A DNA stretch of 64,000 bases, taken from contig CAJNOI010000028.1 in assembly GCA_905250115.1 (NCBI GenBank), positions 500,134 through 564,133 of the forward strand, written 5' to 3'. This document shows positions 10,983 through 22,200 of this stretch, one piece after another. The notes under the pieces were generated by a model. That model was not told the DNA's origin. It did not search any database and was given only the letters and a program-made list of their open reading frames with translations. Each line of letters begins with the position of its first letter. The stretch's first letter is position 1. The DNA comes from Adineta steineri. Taxonomy: Eukaryota > Rotifera > Eurotatoria > Adinetida > Adinetidae. Both the position numbers and the translations under genes were made by a program.

Positions 10983-12723
10983 GTCTTTTTTCTTTTTTTC
11001 TTCTTGGATAAAGTTTTATGAAATATTGTTTACACTACTGTAAGTACGATTATGTTGTTTGGATGAAAGAAAGACACATACGATTGAGAACGAATGATTA
11101 CTTTTTTTTCTTCTCCGGTAATTCTTCAGTGAAGAATGAAAGAAATCATTTTTTAATGGACATTCAAAATAGTTTTGTTTTGAAAAAAGAATTCAATAGT
11201 TTGAATGTCACTGAAAACTTCTTTTACATCTTTAACAAATATGTAGATTGCATTATAATTTACAAGGATTCTTTAATAAAAAAAAAGATTCATGTCTATT
11301 AATCAAATCAGATCTAATTTGCATTATAAAATTTCTTTAAACAAAGTCATCTTAATCTTTTAACCTTCATCTGAACATTGTACTTTTATTCGTTGAGAGA
11401 AATGTATGATCATTGTAATAATTATATATTTATCAATATCATTATATAATCAGAAACAAATTAATCAGAGTTAGTGGCGTAATCAGATAAAAGTTGTCGT
11501 ATGGGGTGCTCAGCTTCTGTTTTTTGGCGTCTGGAGTGGAACGAGTGGTTTTCAAGCAGACGTAAACAATTAGTAAGGGGGTTCAGAGTCAGCCAGAGGC
11601 CTGTATCTCCTCCCACTCACCACCGTCTGGTTACGCGCCTAATTACTGTATTATTTATTCAAATATTATTAGCATCTTTTTAAATTTTGAATTGGTGACA
11701 CAATTAAAAGAATAGTTTTTCCTCAATCCAGTATTATTACGATAAAAAGATAAAACTCAATCTGAAGTATAAAAATAAAATTCGGAAATAATCTAAAACA
11801 GTTCCGCCCGAACACTACTATTATGGTTTAGTTATTTTGTTTGACTTATACAAAGAACTATTTTATTTCTATATATATTCTATTTATATAAAAAATACAA
11901 TAACAAAGAGATAAAATATTGAGTTTTGCCTTTAATTGATTCAAAAATAATTTAATATTTTCTTTTATTTTTTCAAATTTCACTTGTCAATACAATTCTT
12001 CATGAAAAATATTTCTTTTATATATTTTTAATCTTAAGTTTGAAACAAAAAAATAACATTTAATGTTTAATTGTTCCTTTCTTCTTTTTTTTCTTCATCA
12101 TACGAATGTAATTTTTATATCTTTATTTTTAATAACAATAAAACAAATACAGTAAACGCATTTAAACTATTTGCTATGCATCGAATGTTGAATAACATTT
12201 CTATTTTTCTAAACTATTTCAGTCATTTTCTTTTGTTTTTTTCTTACCTTAAACATGTGATTTCTTGAATGCTAAACAATAGGTATCCAAGTGTTGTTGA
12301 TAGCAATATTTTTTTATTTTTTTCACTATTATGAGAGCACAACAGAAATATACTTAAGTATTGTTGTGACGAAATATTTGCTTTTTATTTTTTTTCTTAA
12401 ATAGAAAAATTATTTTGCTTGAGCATTTCACACATTTACTTTTTGGAATTGTTCTCTCTCCCTCTCTGAATAAAAGTAAGTTAAGACAATGTAATAAATC
12501 GATATAAATGAGATTTTTATATTGAAAAATTGGCAAGAAGAAAATTACTAAACATAATTGAAAATAAAGTACTAAATAATAGAGAATAATTTTAAATGTA
12601 ATAAAAATGTTCTATCACGCATATCTTTTTTTTTAAAGTACTTGAATGTTTTTAATTATATATATTTTATCTTCATCATAAGAAGTAAACGTTTATATTC
12701 TATTTCAGTCAACTGTACTAAAC
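10983..12723. other. intergenic region with a transposon-like fragment
   Basis: Promoter side of both the LRRC74-like gene (-) and the gene at 12724 (+). Apart from the GC-rich inverted-repeat element at 11472-11641 it is AT-rich. The region just before 12724 ends in TTCTATTTCAG (about 12699-12709), a good splice acceptor, so a 5' UTR exon of the next gene probably lies upstream. Open frames at 11018-11302 and 12071-12268 look like chance. Confidence 0.5.
11472..11641. mobile_element. degenerate GC-rich inverted-repeat element (MITE-like)
   Basis: About 170 bp. The left end TAGTGGCGTAATCAGA pairs with the reverse complement of the right end, TAGGCGCGTAACCAGA, so it has terminal inverted repeats starting with YARNG as in hAT elements. 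The flanks ATCAGAGT and ATTACTGT agree at 5 of 8 positions, a weak or decayed target duplication. It contains no convincing gene (a short 60-codon frame is probably chance). Confidence 0.45.
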
Positions 12724-14037
12724 ATGACTGACGCCAATGACAATTCTCCATCTGGTACTGCATATCTTCTTCGAAGATCTAAGTAAGTTAAATAAAATGA
12801 ATAAGTACATTAATCGTTTTGCTTCTCTTTTTTTCAGATCATCAGCTCTTTTAAATAATTCACAAACAAAACTTAAACGACAGCCAACAGTTGTATTGTA
12901 TGTTGATGAGGTTTGTTTTGATTATCTAGTTTTGTTTTCTTCGTCAATCTATTTTCTAATATTTCAATAGAACTGTCCTCAACATGGTTGTAAAGGTAAA
13001 TGTTCATGTTCAACAAATTCTATTAATAAATATGGCTCAGAAAATAATGGTTCATTCTATCAAAATAACTATGGCAATGAACAACAAACATATGATACGG
13101 ATAATTTTGTTTCAACAACTATAAAACCATTCAATAATAATCCACCATTACCTGTTACTCAAAAGTATGATTATAAATTTATTTGAAATTTGTATTTTGT
13201 TTTTTGAATAAAAGAAATGTTGTTGGTAGTAATTTTCAATTTCAACCATCATCACAATCGAATGGCTGGAAAGATTTTGATGATGAACAATTAGGTTCTT
13301 TGATGATTTATCGTGATGCTCTTAAACAAAATTTAACAACACCTTATCAAGCGGGAGGTGGCTTTCCAAAGTAATAAGAATAATCGAAAGAAAAAAAATT
13401 ATCTGATAAAAGAAAAATTTTTCTATTATATTTAGAGTGCGTCTTGGTCGTGCTGGAGGATTTTGGCGTCATATTAAACAAACAAATACATATTCCGGAT
13501 CGAATCTTGCATTTGTCGATGGTTTCTAATCGATACTTGAAAAAATTCTAATTATTACAAATTCTAATTCTATTTAGGTACAGTTCGAGTTGATGATACA
13601 TTTAAATATCCAATGCCTCGTTATGGTTACCCTCCAGCATCACAACAACAACAACAACAACAACCACAACAATTATCTGCATCATCATCATTTCAAGATT
13701 TATCATATCAACCATCAAACCCAGCAGCAAGATCAATGGATTCAATGACATGGTCAGCAACTGCTCAACTTAATCGTCGACCATCATTATCACAATATTC
13801 AAATCGATATGAACGTCATGCTAAAGATGGTTTTGCTTTTTGGCCAACTGATACAGAATATAAAAAACCACGATGTAAGCATGATTTCATTTATAACATA
13901 GAACTTTTCATATAATCAGAATGAAATAACAATATTTGAATGATTAATTTCTTTATCTGTATATTTTAGGTAAACCAATGGTAACTGGAACATATAAGAC
14001 ATGGCTTGGTCTAAGCGATTCTATACTTAAACTTTAA
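12724..14037 (+). CDS. unrecognised Gln/Ser-rich protein, multi-exon
   Basis: ATG at 12724 follows a splice acceptor, so translation starts in the second or later exon. Coding exons: 12724-12782, about 12839-12910, 12970-13164, about 13215-13372, 13437-13523, 13577-13873 and 13970-14037; introns are 45-95 nt. The product begins MTDANDNSPSG, has a Cys cluster (CPQHGCKGKCSC), a conserved-looking middle (GGFWRHIKQTNTYSG), a CAA-encoded poly-Gln run at about 13638-13670, and ends GTYKTWLGLSDSILKL. No membrane segment or enzyme motif. Short Trp/Tyr/Gly/Pro-rich motifs of this kind occur in ciliary and microtubule-lumen proteins, but that is a guess. Confidence 0.7.
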
Positions 14038-14796
14038 AAAATCAAGTGAAATATTAATACAAATTTATTCTTTATATCCATATTTTAATCCTTATTATAT
14101 ACACAATTCTTAACCTTTTCTTACTAAAAAAATTCACCGATGATTTGATAAAAATCATCTTATCAAATTTATATTTTTTTTTATACATTCAATTATAAAT
14201 CTTTAATAAAATTGACATATTTATGAATATTATATAATTTTTCACAAGTATGGTATGTCATGGAATATATTCTAAAACCTCGTAAGCCTTATTTTTATGA
14301 GAATAAATATGCTGATCCTTAATCGTACTCTCTCTTTCCTTCAAAATGGGCCTTCTTTTTTTTTTTCTTCCATAAGAGCTCGCATGTCGTTTGTGGATGG
14401 AATCGACTGAGAACGGAAAATAATTTAGTAAGCATCGCTGTCGAGGCTGGCAGTAACATTACTCTACCATAGTGTCGCATATTTTATCGCTACGATATAA
14501 GCAGTAATTTTTCTTTCTTTTCTGTTGATTTTTTTTTTATGTAAGTATGTATGTAAAATATAGAAAAACACGTGCAGTCATTGATTTGATTTATGATAAA
14601 GAATAGAAATGGTTTCTATGTTATTCTATTTGCTTATTTGAATAATCCATTTTTATTTTCTTTCATCTATGAAAATATACTTATAAAAATCAACAATACA
14701 AATGAATAATTCTATTACTCGTTTTAGCTATCGATAATTTATTTCGATTATTCAACGACTTGGTTAAGTTTGTACTTATGAAAAAATAAAATAAAA
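14038..14796. other. intergenic region, somewhat GC-richer in the middle
   Basis: AT-rich at both ends. The part at about 14370-14500 is less AT-rich and has no open frame, RNA fold or inverted repeat that I can recognise; it may be an old transposon remnant or regulatory DNA of EEP copy 1. Confidence 0.4.
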
Positions 14797-15714
14797 ATGG
14801 ATGATAATATTCAAAATAACAAACGGCCAGTTGTACGTGTCTGCACATTTAATTTACGTTCCGATGAAATAGATCATGGCACACCAAATGCATGGGAAAA
14901 ACGAAGACCTATTCTCAAACAATGTTTAGAAAATATGCAACCAACTATCATTGGAACACAGGAAGGTGAACCACCACAACTTAAAGATATTCTTGATGAT
15001 TTAAATGAGTAAAGTACTTTATTCATGCAAACAATAAGCAACCATTATATTGATTTGTATTATAGAACTACACAATGTTGGTCATGGGTAGGTGAAGAAT
15101 TTGATCATTGGCGTATAGCTAATGCAATATTCTATCGTCACGATATATTTTCACTTATTTCAACAAAAACGTTTTTTTTTAATGAACATCCATCAACACC
15201 CGGTTCTGCATGGGGTGCTAAACATTCACGCGCTGGTGTTTACGCTCATTTTCAACATAAAATCACACAACATCCATTTATTATCTATAATATTCATATC
15301 GATTATCCATCAAAAAAAGCTCGACATCATTCAATACCTGTTCTTCTTTCACAAATCAAAGAAAATAATGATCATTATGATAATGTAATCATTACCGGTG
15401 ATTTCAATAATTGGCCTGAAGATGTTGAAGGTGATAAACCTATTGACGAATTGATTGTGTTAGGACAAAAAGCATCAGAAATTTTACAAATGAAAGAAGC
15501 TGGTTTTGTTGATACATATAAACATGGTGAAACACCAACATTTAATGGTTTCCGATCAGCTGGTTATGGTCCGAAAATAGATTTTATTTGGATATCATCG
15601 AATAGTGTTTACCGGGTTGAAGGTGAAACAAAAGTCGATACTTATCATGATAAAAATGGTTTTTTTCCATCGGATCATTTTCCTGTTTATGCTGATTTGA
15701 TACATACATCTTAG
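14797..15714 (+). CDS. EEP-superfamily hydrolase, copy 1
   Basis: Two exons, 14797-15008 and 15066-15714, giving 286 residues. The fold is endonuclease/exonuclease/phosphatase (metal-dependent phosphodiester or phosphate-ester hydrolysis). Motifs in order: TFNLR (Asn, metal site), GTQEG (catalytic Glu), NIHID, GDFNNWPED (Asp/Asn pair), TFNGF, KIDFIW and SDHFPVYAD (catalytic Asp-His). The arrangement, including WEKRRP near the N-terminus and TFNGF before the final Asp motifs, resembles the EEP-1 subgroup common in bacteria and fungi, so horizontal origin is possible. No signal peptide; cytosolic. Two paralogues at 47719-48649 and 49077-49974 share the intron position and an exon 2 of exactly the same length. 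Substrate unknown. Confidence 0.85.
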
Positions 15715-16289
15715 CTGTAATATTCCATTTGAATTTCTATATTTTAAGTTAATATCACATATGTATGTGCATGATTTCATTAAATATTGAATGTGTTTTA
15801 TTTTAGAAAAAAAAGAAGTTTTTCACGCTAAACAGAAGAATTATTTAAATAAATTACCTTAAAAAGTTAATAAATACACTAATTACGAGATTTTATACAA
15901 TTCGTTGTTTTCTTCTACTTTAAATATATAGTGAATGATATGTCTCTTTCTATTGAATACGAATCAAAATTGTTGAAACAACAATTGCAATACACTTTGT
16001 TATTAGTTAACTAATGTAAATATAATAACTAAAACATACATAAACTCAACAAATATTATAGAATAATTTCCTCAAACATAAAAACTAGAATCGATATAAA
16101 ATAACTCAGAACAAGAAACATAATCATGATATTTTTCCATAAACATTTCTATATTAGAATTTTATTATAAATTATTATTTTGAGTACATATGTTTTGGTG
16201 TGTGTGTGCATAAGAGAAAAAAATCAGTCATATTATGACTGCATAAAACATATAGAAAGAAATGCAAAAGAAAAACAAAAAGTAACATT
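15715..16289. other. convergent intergenic region
   Basis: Between the stop of EEP copy 1 and the stop of the channel gene on the other strand. AT-rich with AATAAA-like signals on both strands; nothing else seen. A 67-codon open frame at 16180 overlaps the antisense of the channel's last exon and is not credible. Confidence 0.5.
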
Positions 16290-19200
16290 TTATCTTCGTC
16301 CAGTTGTTGCTCTGCCAAGAATAAGTCTAGCCGATAATGGTGACATTCGTTCAATTACATGTCGGATAGCTGATACATCTTGATGAAGACGATTAACAGC
16401 TAATTGTAAATCAGTAACACGTTCATTTAAATTTTGTGCAAATGGTTGAATTTGAGTGTCAGAATGTGCTTCAGTTGTTGATGGTATATCTATTTGTTGT
16501 TGTTGTTGTAATTGAGGACGAGATGGTAAACTTACAACTGACCGACGACTTGCAGTTGTACTATCTGTTAATCCGTGTCCTGCTCGAAGAGGACCAGAAG
16601 GAATTCGATCAGTTTGTCCAGCAAGTGTATCTTCTAATAATTCTCTTAATCGAGTTAATTCAACAAATATATTTGCTGTTGATTCATTTGCTCCAAATAT
16701 AGGTGGTGTTTGAGGTATATCAAATTGTCCTCCATTTGGACTTGAAGGTGGAGATTTCATTGATGTTGATCTATCTAGTTTAATTTTTTTTCCATTAATT
16801 TCAGATGAACTTAATGATTTTTGTGTAGTCATTGTTGTTGTTGGTTGTAGTTTTATTAGTGTTGTATCAATATCACTTAATTTTTGTTGTACTTGAATAC
16901 GAAATGTATCAAATTGTATATTATGTTTCTCAATAGTTTGTCGAAAATTCATAAATGCTTTTGCTTGTTGTTCTTCACGTGTTTGTCCAAATGCATCGAA
17001 ATTAATTTCTTTCCAATTTAATTGTAATGGTGCACATTGTCGATGAACTATTTCTTGTAATTGTAAACGTCTTCGAACAGATAAACGCCATTCATAATTT
17101 AAAATAACTTCAATACGTTCAAGAAGAAAACGTGCTTCAACTGTTGAAAATGCTTCGGTTTGTAAAGCATTTGATATAAGACCAATAAAAATATTTATAG
17201 ATAATATGGCTGTAAATAATAGATATGTACCACAAACAAATGCAGAAAAATATCGATCAATTAAATTAAATTCTTCGATCGGAACTAAGAAAAACAGAAA
17301 AGTTATTAGAATTAAAAAATTTCGTTTTATTTTTTTCTTCTTACTATTATCAACTAATGCAATACGAAAAATAGAAAAAAGTAATGCATAAAAATCTTCA
17401 AAGCCATCTTGTTCAACTACACGACAAGAATTTGTTGCATTATAACAAAAATCATTCATATTAGATGATGTTCCATTAAACATATATCGAGTTCGAGTCT
17501 CAGAGTTATCACCAACTAATGGTTGACCTTCAACTATAGGACAATAAAGTAATGCATCTTCACACAGTTTAGGATTTTGTTCATAATCAGAATGAGGAAT
17601 TTGTCGACCACCAAATACAAAAAAGAAAACTAATGCATAGGGTGCAAGAAGAAAGATAAATACGAATAGAAAACGTATTATATCATCAAACATCATACGA
17701 ACCTAAACAAAAAAAAGTCAAAAGCTATGTTAAATGCAGATTTTTCTTTTTCTGTACTTACCATAATAAGTAATTCTCCTAATTTGATTTCAACGAATTT
17801 TGATCGTAATGTTTTCAATGTTATAGATATTGTTCGAAAAAAGACCATAAATCGAAACCAAATAGACAAAACTGTTACTGATGCAACATACATATGAATA
17901 CGTGCACGTACTACTGTATGAGATGCAACATCAACAAAATGTGTTATTGTTGTTATTAAACAAAACATAAAAATAATCCAATCAAATAAATTATTTAATG
18001 AATAATACATATAATAGGATTTGAAACGTGTTTTTGTACTAGCTTTAATACGTTGAAAAAATCGAACAAATCTTGATGGAGTTTTATCAATAGTTGATGA
18101 TACATTAGGAGCAGATTTCTTTTTTGAATTAGTAAGAAGAGTATTTGATGGATCAGTTGAATTTAGTGGAGCATCAATAGGTTGTTGTTGATTTGGTAAT
18201 GGTTCAATAGGTTTACCTTTAATTACAGTTGGTAATGTTGGTGGTAATGGATGATGTTGTGAATGATGTGAACGCATTGGTGTTAAACTAATATTTGATG
18301 ATAAATTTGGTGCTATTGTTTCATTAATTGTACTATGTTCGATATTTGCAATATCATTATCAGTTTTAATTATACTTTCAGTTTTTCCAAATGGAGCATT
18401 TGATGATTGTATAGTTGTATTTGGTTTATATTTATTTTTTGACATTAAATCTAATCGATTTTGTGTTCGTTCACTTTCCCAAATAACATAATCTTCATAA
18501 CGTTTTCTTGCATATGATATATCAAACATTTCTCGAACGATTTCCCATAATAAAAATCCAATACTAATTGCCCATAATATAACACGCCAAATATCTTGAG
18601 GAAAACGATAAACATAACGAACTGGAAATGGAGTAATTAATGAAATACATGTCCATGAAATAAGAAATAAAGTTTCAAATAATAAACCAAGATAAAAATG
18701 TTTTGCAGCATAATTATCCCATTTCCATTTAATAAGACCTTTAATAAGTGGATGAGTAACTAAATCAAGACGTTCATGATAATAAATTGCTTCTAATGGT
18801 GTTATTGCACGATATTGTGTACCATCAGGTCGAAATTTTGTTGCTGTAATTGATGGTCGTGAACTATAGGGTGGATGTGTTGTTGGTCCGGGTGCATTTA
18901 AAAGAGATGATCCAGTTGGAGTTGGAATAGGATTAGCACTTGCAGATAAGCCTGATGATTTAAATCCTACTATTGGTATTGTCGATGGATTAGTACTTGT
19001 TTGTACAATTGGAAGTGCTACAGATGGATCACGAGAATGACTTTTTGGTATTTGCTATAAAAAAAAAGTTAATTATATGTTAATAAAAATCAAGGAGAAA
19101 GTTATAGCTAACCTTATGAGTATCTGCAGTATGTATCAACTGACTCAATAGACTTGATGATTCACTTAAATCAGTTTTATCAAATTCTTCCCTAGAAAAA

Positions 19201-22200
19201 AATATTTTTCATATATAAATAATATTTATATAATATCTTACCATGGTTCAATATGATCAAGATAAAGATGAATAGCTTTTTGTACTTCATTAACAACAAT
19301 TAATGAATCCATAATATCAAGTGCAATTGTACTTGATTCATCACTGAATAATAAAGCTAAAAATACTTGCATACTATTATCCAATGATTTATATAAGCAA
19401 ACATTGCATTTAGCACATGGTCGTGTCACTTGTCCTGCTGATGATTCAGTAAAACCTGTTTGATTACAATTAAAACATCGTCGTCTTGCTTGTGTAACAC
19501 CAGTTGGCGAAACACCACAATGACCATCACGTAATGAATGTGATAGATGTTCATAGGATTCTTTCCATTTAGAATTAATTAATTTAATAATAGCATAATG
19601 TTTAAATTCATTAGCTAATTCTAATGGAGTTTTATTATCATTATTTTTTGTTAACATCATATTTGCCCAAAACCAAAATTTAACACGAGATAAATTAAGA
19701 AAACATGTAAGAGCATTTGGAGTATCTTCACGAGCTAGAATAAATTATACTGGTGCAAAAGAAAGATCGTGTATTCTTATCAACTCTCCGAACTATCTGT
19801 AAGTCATTATGATGGTAAACGAAGTAAACTAGATGACATGCATTACAAAGTTTCGAATATTGTCTAACGTCTCGGTATAGAATATTTAATCTGAATTGTA
19901 TTCAATGATTTTTACTACAAAATTAACGAGAGAAGGGTCAGTGAACGATGAGCACGAGAACTTTAACCACATGAGTGTTTAAGTCCATAATATCGACGAA
20001 AACAAAGAAAGTCAAGGCAAATATGAATTGACATGGATACGGGAATCTATTGATGTCATTTTTCCGGGCCAGCGCTCTCAACCATACTCAGATGCTTGTG
20101 TGCCTAAATATCCTTGTACTCATCGTTTCCCTTTATGCTAACATACTTGTAATTCAGAGACATTCTTTCCGGAATCCCGAAAACTTTGTAAGCAAGCTTG
20201 TCTGATTGAGGTCTTGGTGTGGACTACGTCTCAGGCCTAAATTTGAAACTTTGATTTTACCGCACCGATACGACCCTACAGGAAAAATACAATAAATAGT
20301 CGATATCTCAGTCAAACACCAACTTGGACACATATCCTTTTAGGCATTTTCTAGTCTATTCATTCCGTACTTGTGGGCAAAATTTCAGCTCAAAAGCTTT
20401 CTGATACCTCGGGTAGTTCCCTCGTTAGATTTTATTTTCCTATAGATATTAAAAATATTATTTTACCTGCAATATGAAGTAAACTATCTCCATAAGTTAA
20501 ACTATTTTCTGATAAATATGTTAATAATTCATTATCCGATATAAATGAAAGCAATGTTTCAAGACAAACTAAATTATTGAAATTTCTTCTCATATAAATA
20601 TGTATAATCATATCACCGTAATTTGATGAACGTACACGTAAACAATTACGATCTTTTTCAATTAATAATTTAACCATTTCATAATTATTCATTTTCATTG
20701 CCATTTTTAAATCAGAAAATTGTACACGAATATTTTCTTGACTAAGTAAATATTGACTAATTTCATCATGATTATATAATATTGCTAGGCCAAGTGGTGA
20801 TTGACTATCAGCATTCAGCTGATTTATATCAATATGCGATGATTTTATTAATGTACTTACTAATTCCAGATTACCTAAAAAACAAAAATAATTTATTTTT
20901 ATTAGTAATCATTGCATACCTTTTTCAGTCACTAAATGAAGTACAGTATTGTTTCTTGAATCATTGGCATTTTCATCTGCACCATGTCGAATTAAATATC
21001 TTGCTAATGAACCACTAGTATTTTCAGCACATTCATGTAATGGTGTACGTCCTTGTCGATCTACTAAATTAATGTCTTCAATTTTCATTTTGTTAATTAA
21101 AATATTAACAACATTAGGTTTTTCATGTGCACAAGCTAAATGTAATGGTATTTTGCCCATTTTATTAACTGGAATTACATCAATATCACGTTTCATTAAT
21201 AATCTACACATTTTTACATTATCATTAATTGCAATTAAATGAAGCGGTGTATTTCCTTCTTTATTTATTAAACTTAAATCGGCTTTATGTTGTATAAGAT
21301 ATGTTGCAAATTGATCATTATTACATAAAATAGCATCATGTAATGGTGTTTGTCCATCACGATTTTGTGCGTTTAATGATTGTGGATTTGATTGTAAAAC
21401 TTTCTCATAAATACTTAGTTGATCAAGATATTTACAATAATGTAATGCTGTATTTGATAATGAATCAACTATATGTATATTTGTTACTTCAATATGACGA
21501 AGAAAAACTGCAATTAATTCAAAATTTTTCTGTTCAAGTGCTTCAAGAAATGGTGTACGTCCAAGACGATTCTGTCGATTGAAATCTGCTGATGCTTGAA
21601 TTAATTTTTCAACATATTTATCATAATCAATATCTTTTTTATTAACTAAATAATGTAGAAATGTATTTCCACGTTCATCACATGCATCGATATCAAGTGA
21701 ACGTTCAACAAGTAATTCAATACCATATATACTTGGAAAATCACATAATAATGGTGAACGTGGTAATTGAGAAAAATAACGTTTCCAATTAAAATTTGAT
21801 GTTAATTCAAATAATGCTTTTAAACACATATCATATTGATATTTAACTAATATACTAACAGGTGTTTCATGAGGATTTAAACGTGTACCTTTTTGAAAAT
21901 CAGCATCTGTTTCAAGTAAAGCTTTTAATGCATCAATATTATCTTCATAACAACATATTTGTAATGGTGTACAACCATCTTCATCATATACATTCACACG
22001 TGCTTTATAAGTTTTTACCAAAAGACGTATTAAAACACTATCATTTTGTCGTGCTGCAATATGAAGAAGTTGAGTTTGACTTGGATATCCTATTTAGGAT
22101 AAAATAAAAAAATAAATAAATCAAATAAACAAAGAAATATTTTACAAACCGTTATATGTATCCCATGTTGGTAAATTAACATCAATCATTACTTTAAGTA

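Noticed and set aside
11018..11302. 94-codon plus-strand frame
   Set aside because: No domain, Lys/Asn/Phe-rich, overlaps the promoter of the LRRC74-like gene. Likely chance.
20782..22107. several plus-strand open frames over the ankyrin exons
   Set aside because: They are antisense shadows of ankyrin repeats; Leu/Ile/His-rich translations and no splice logic.
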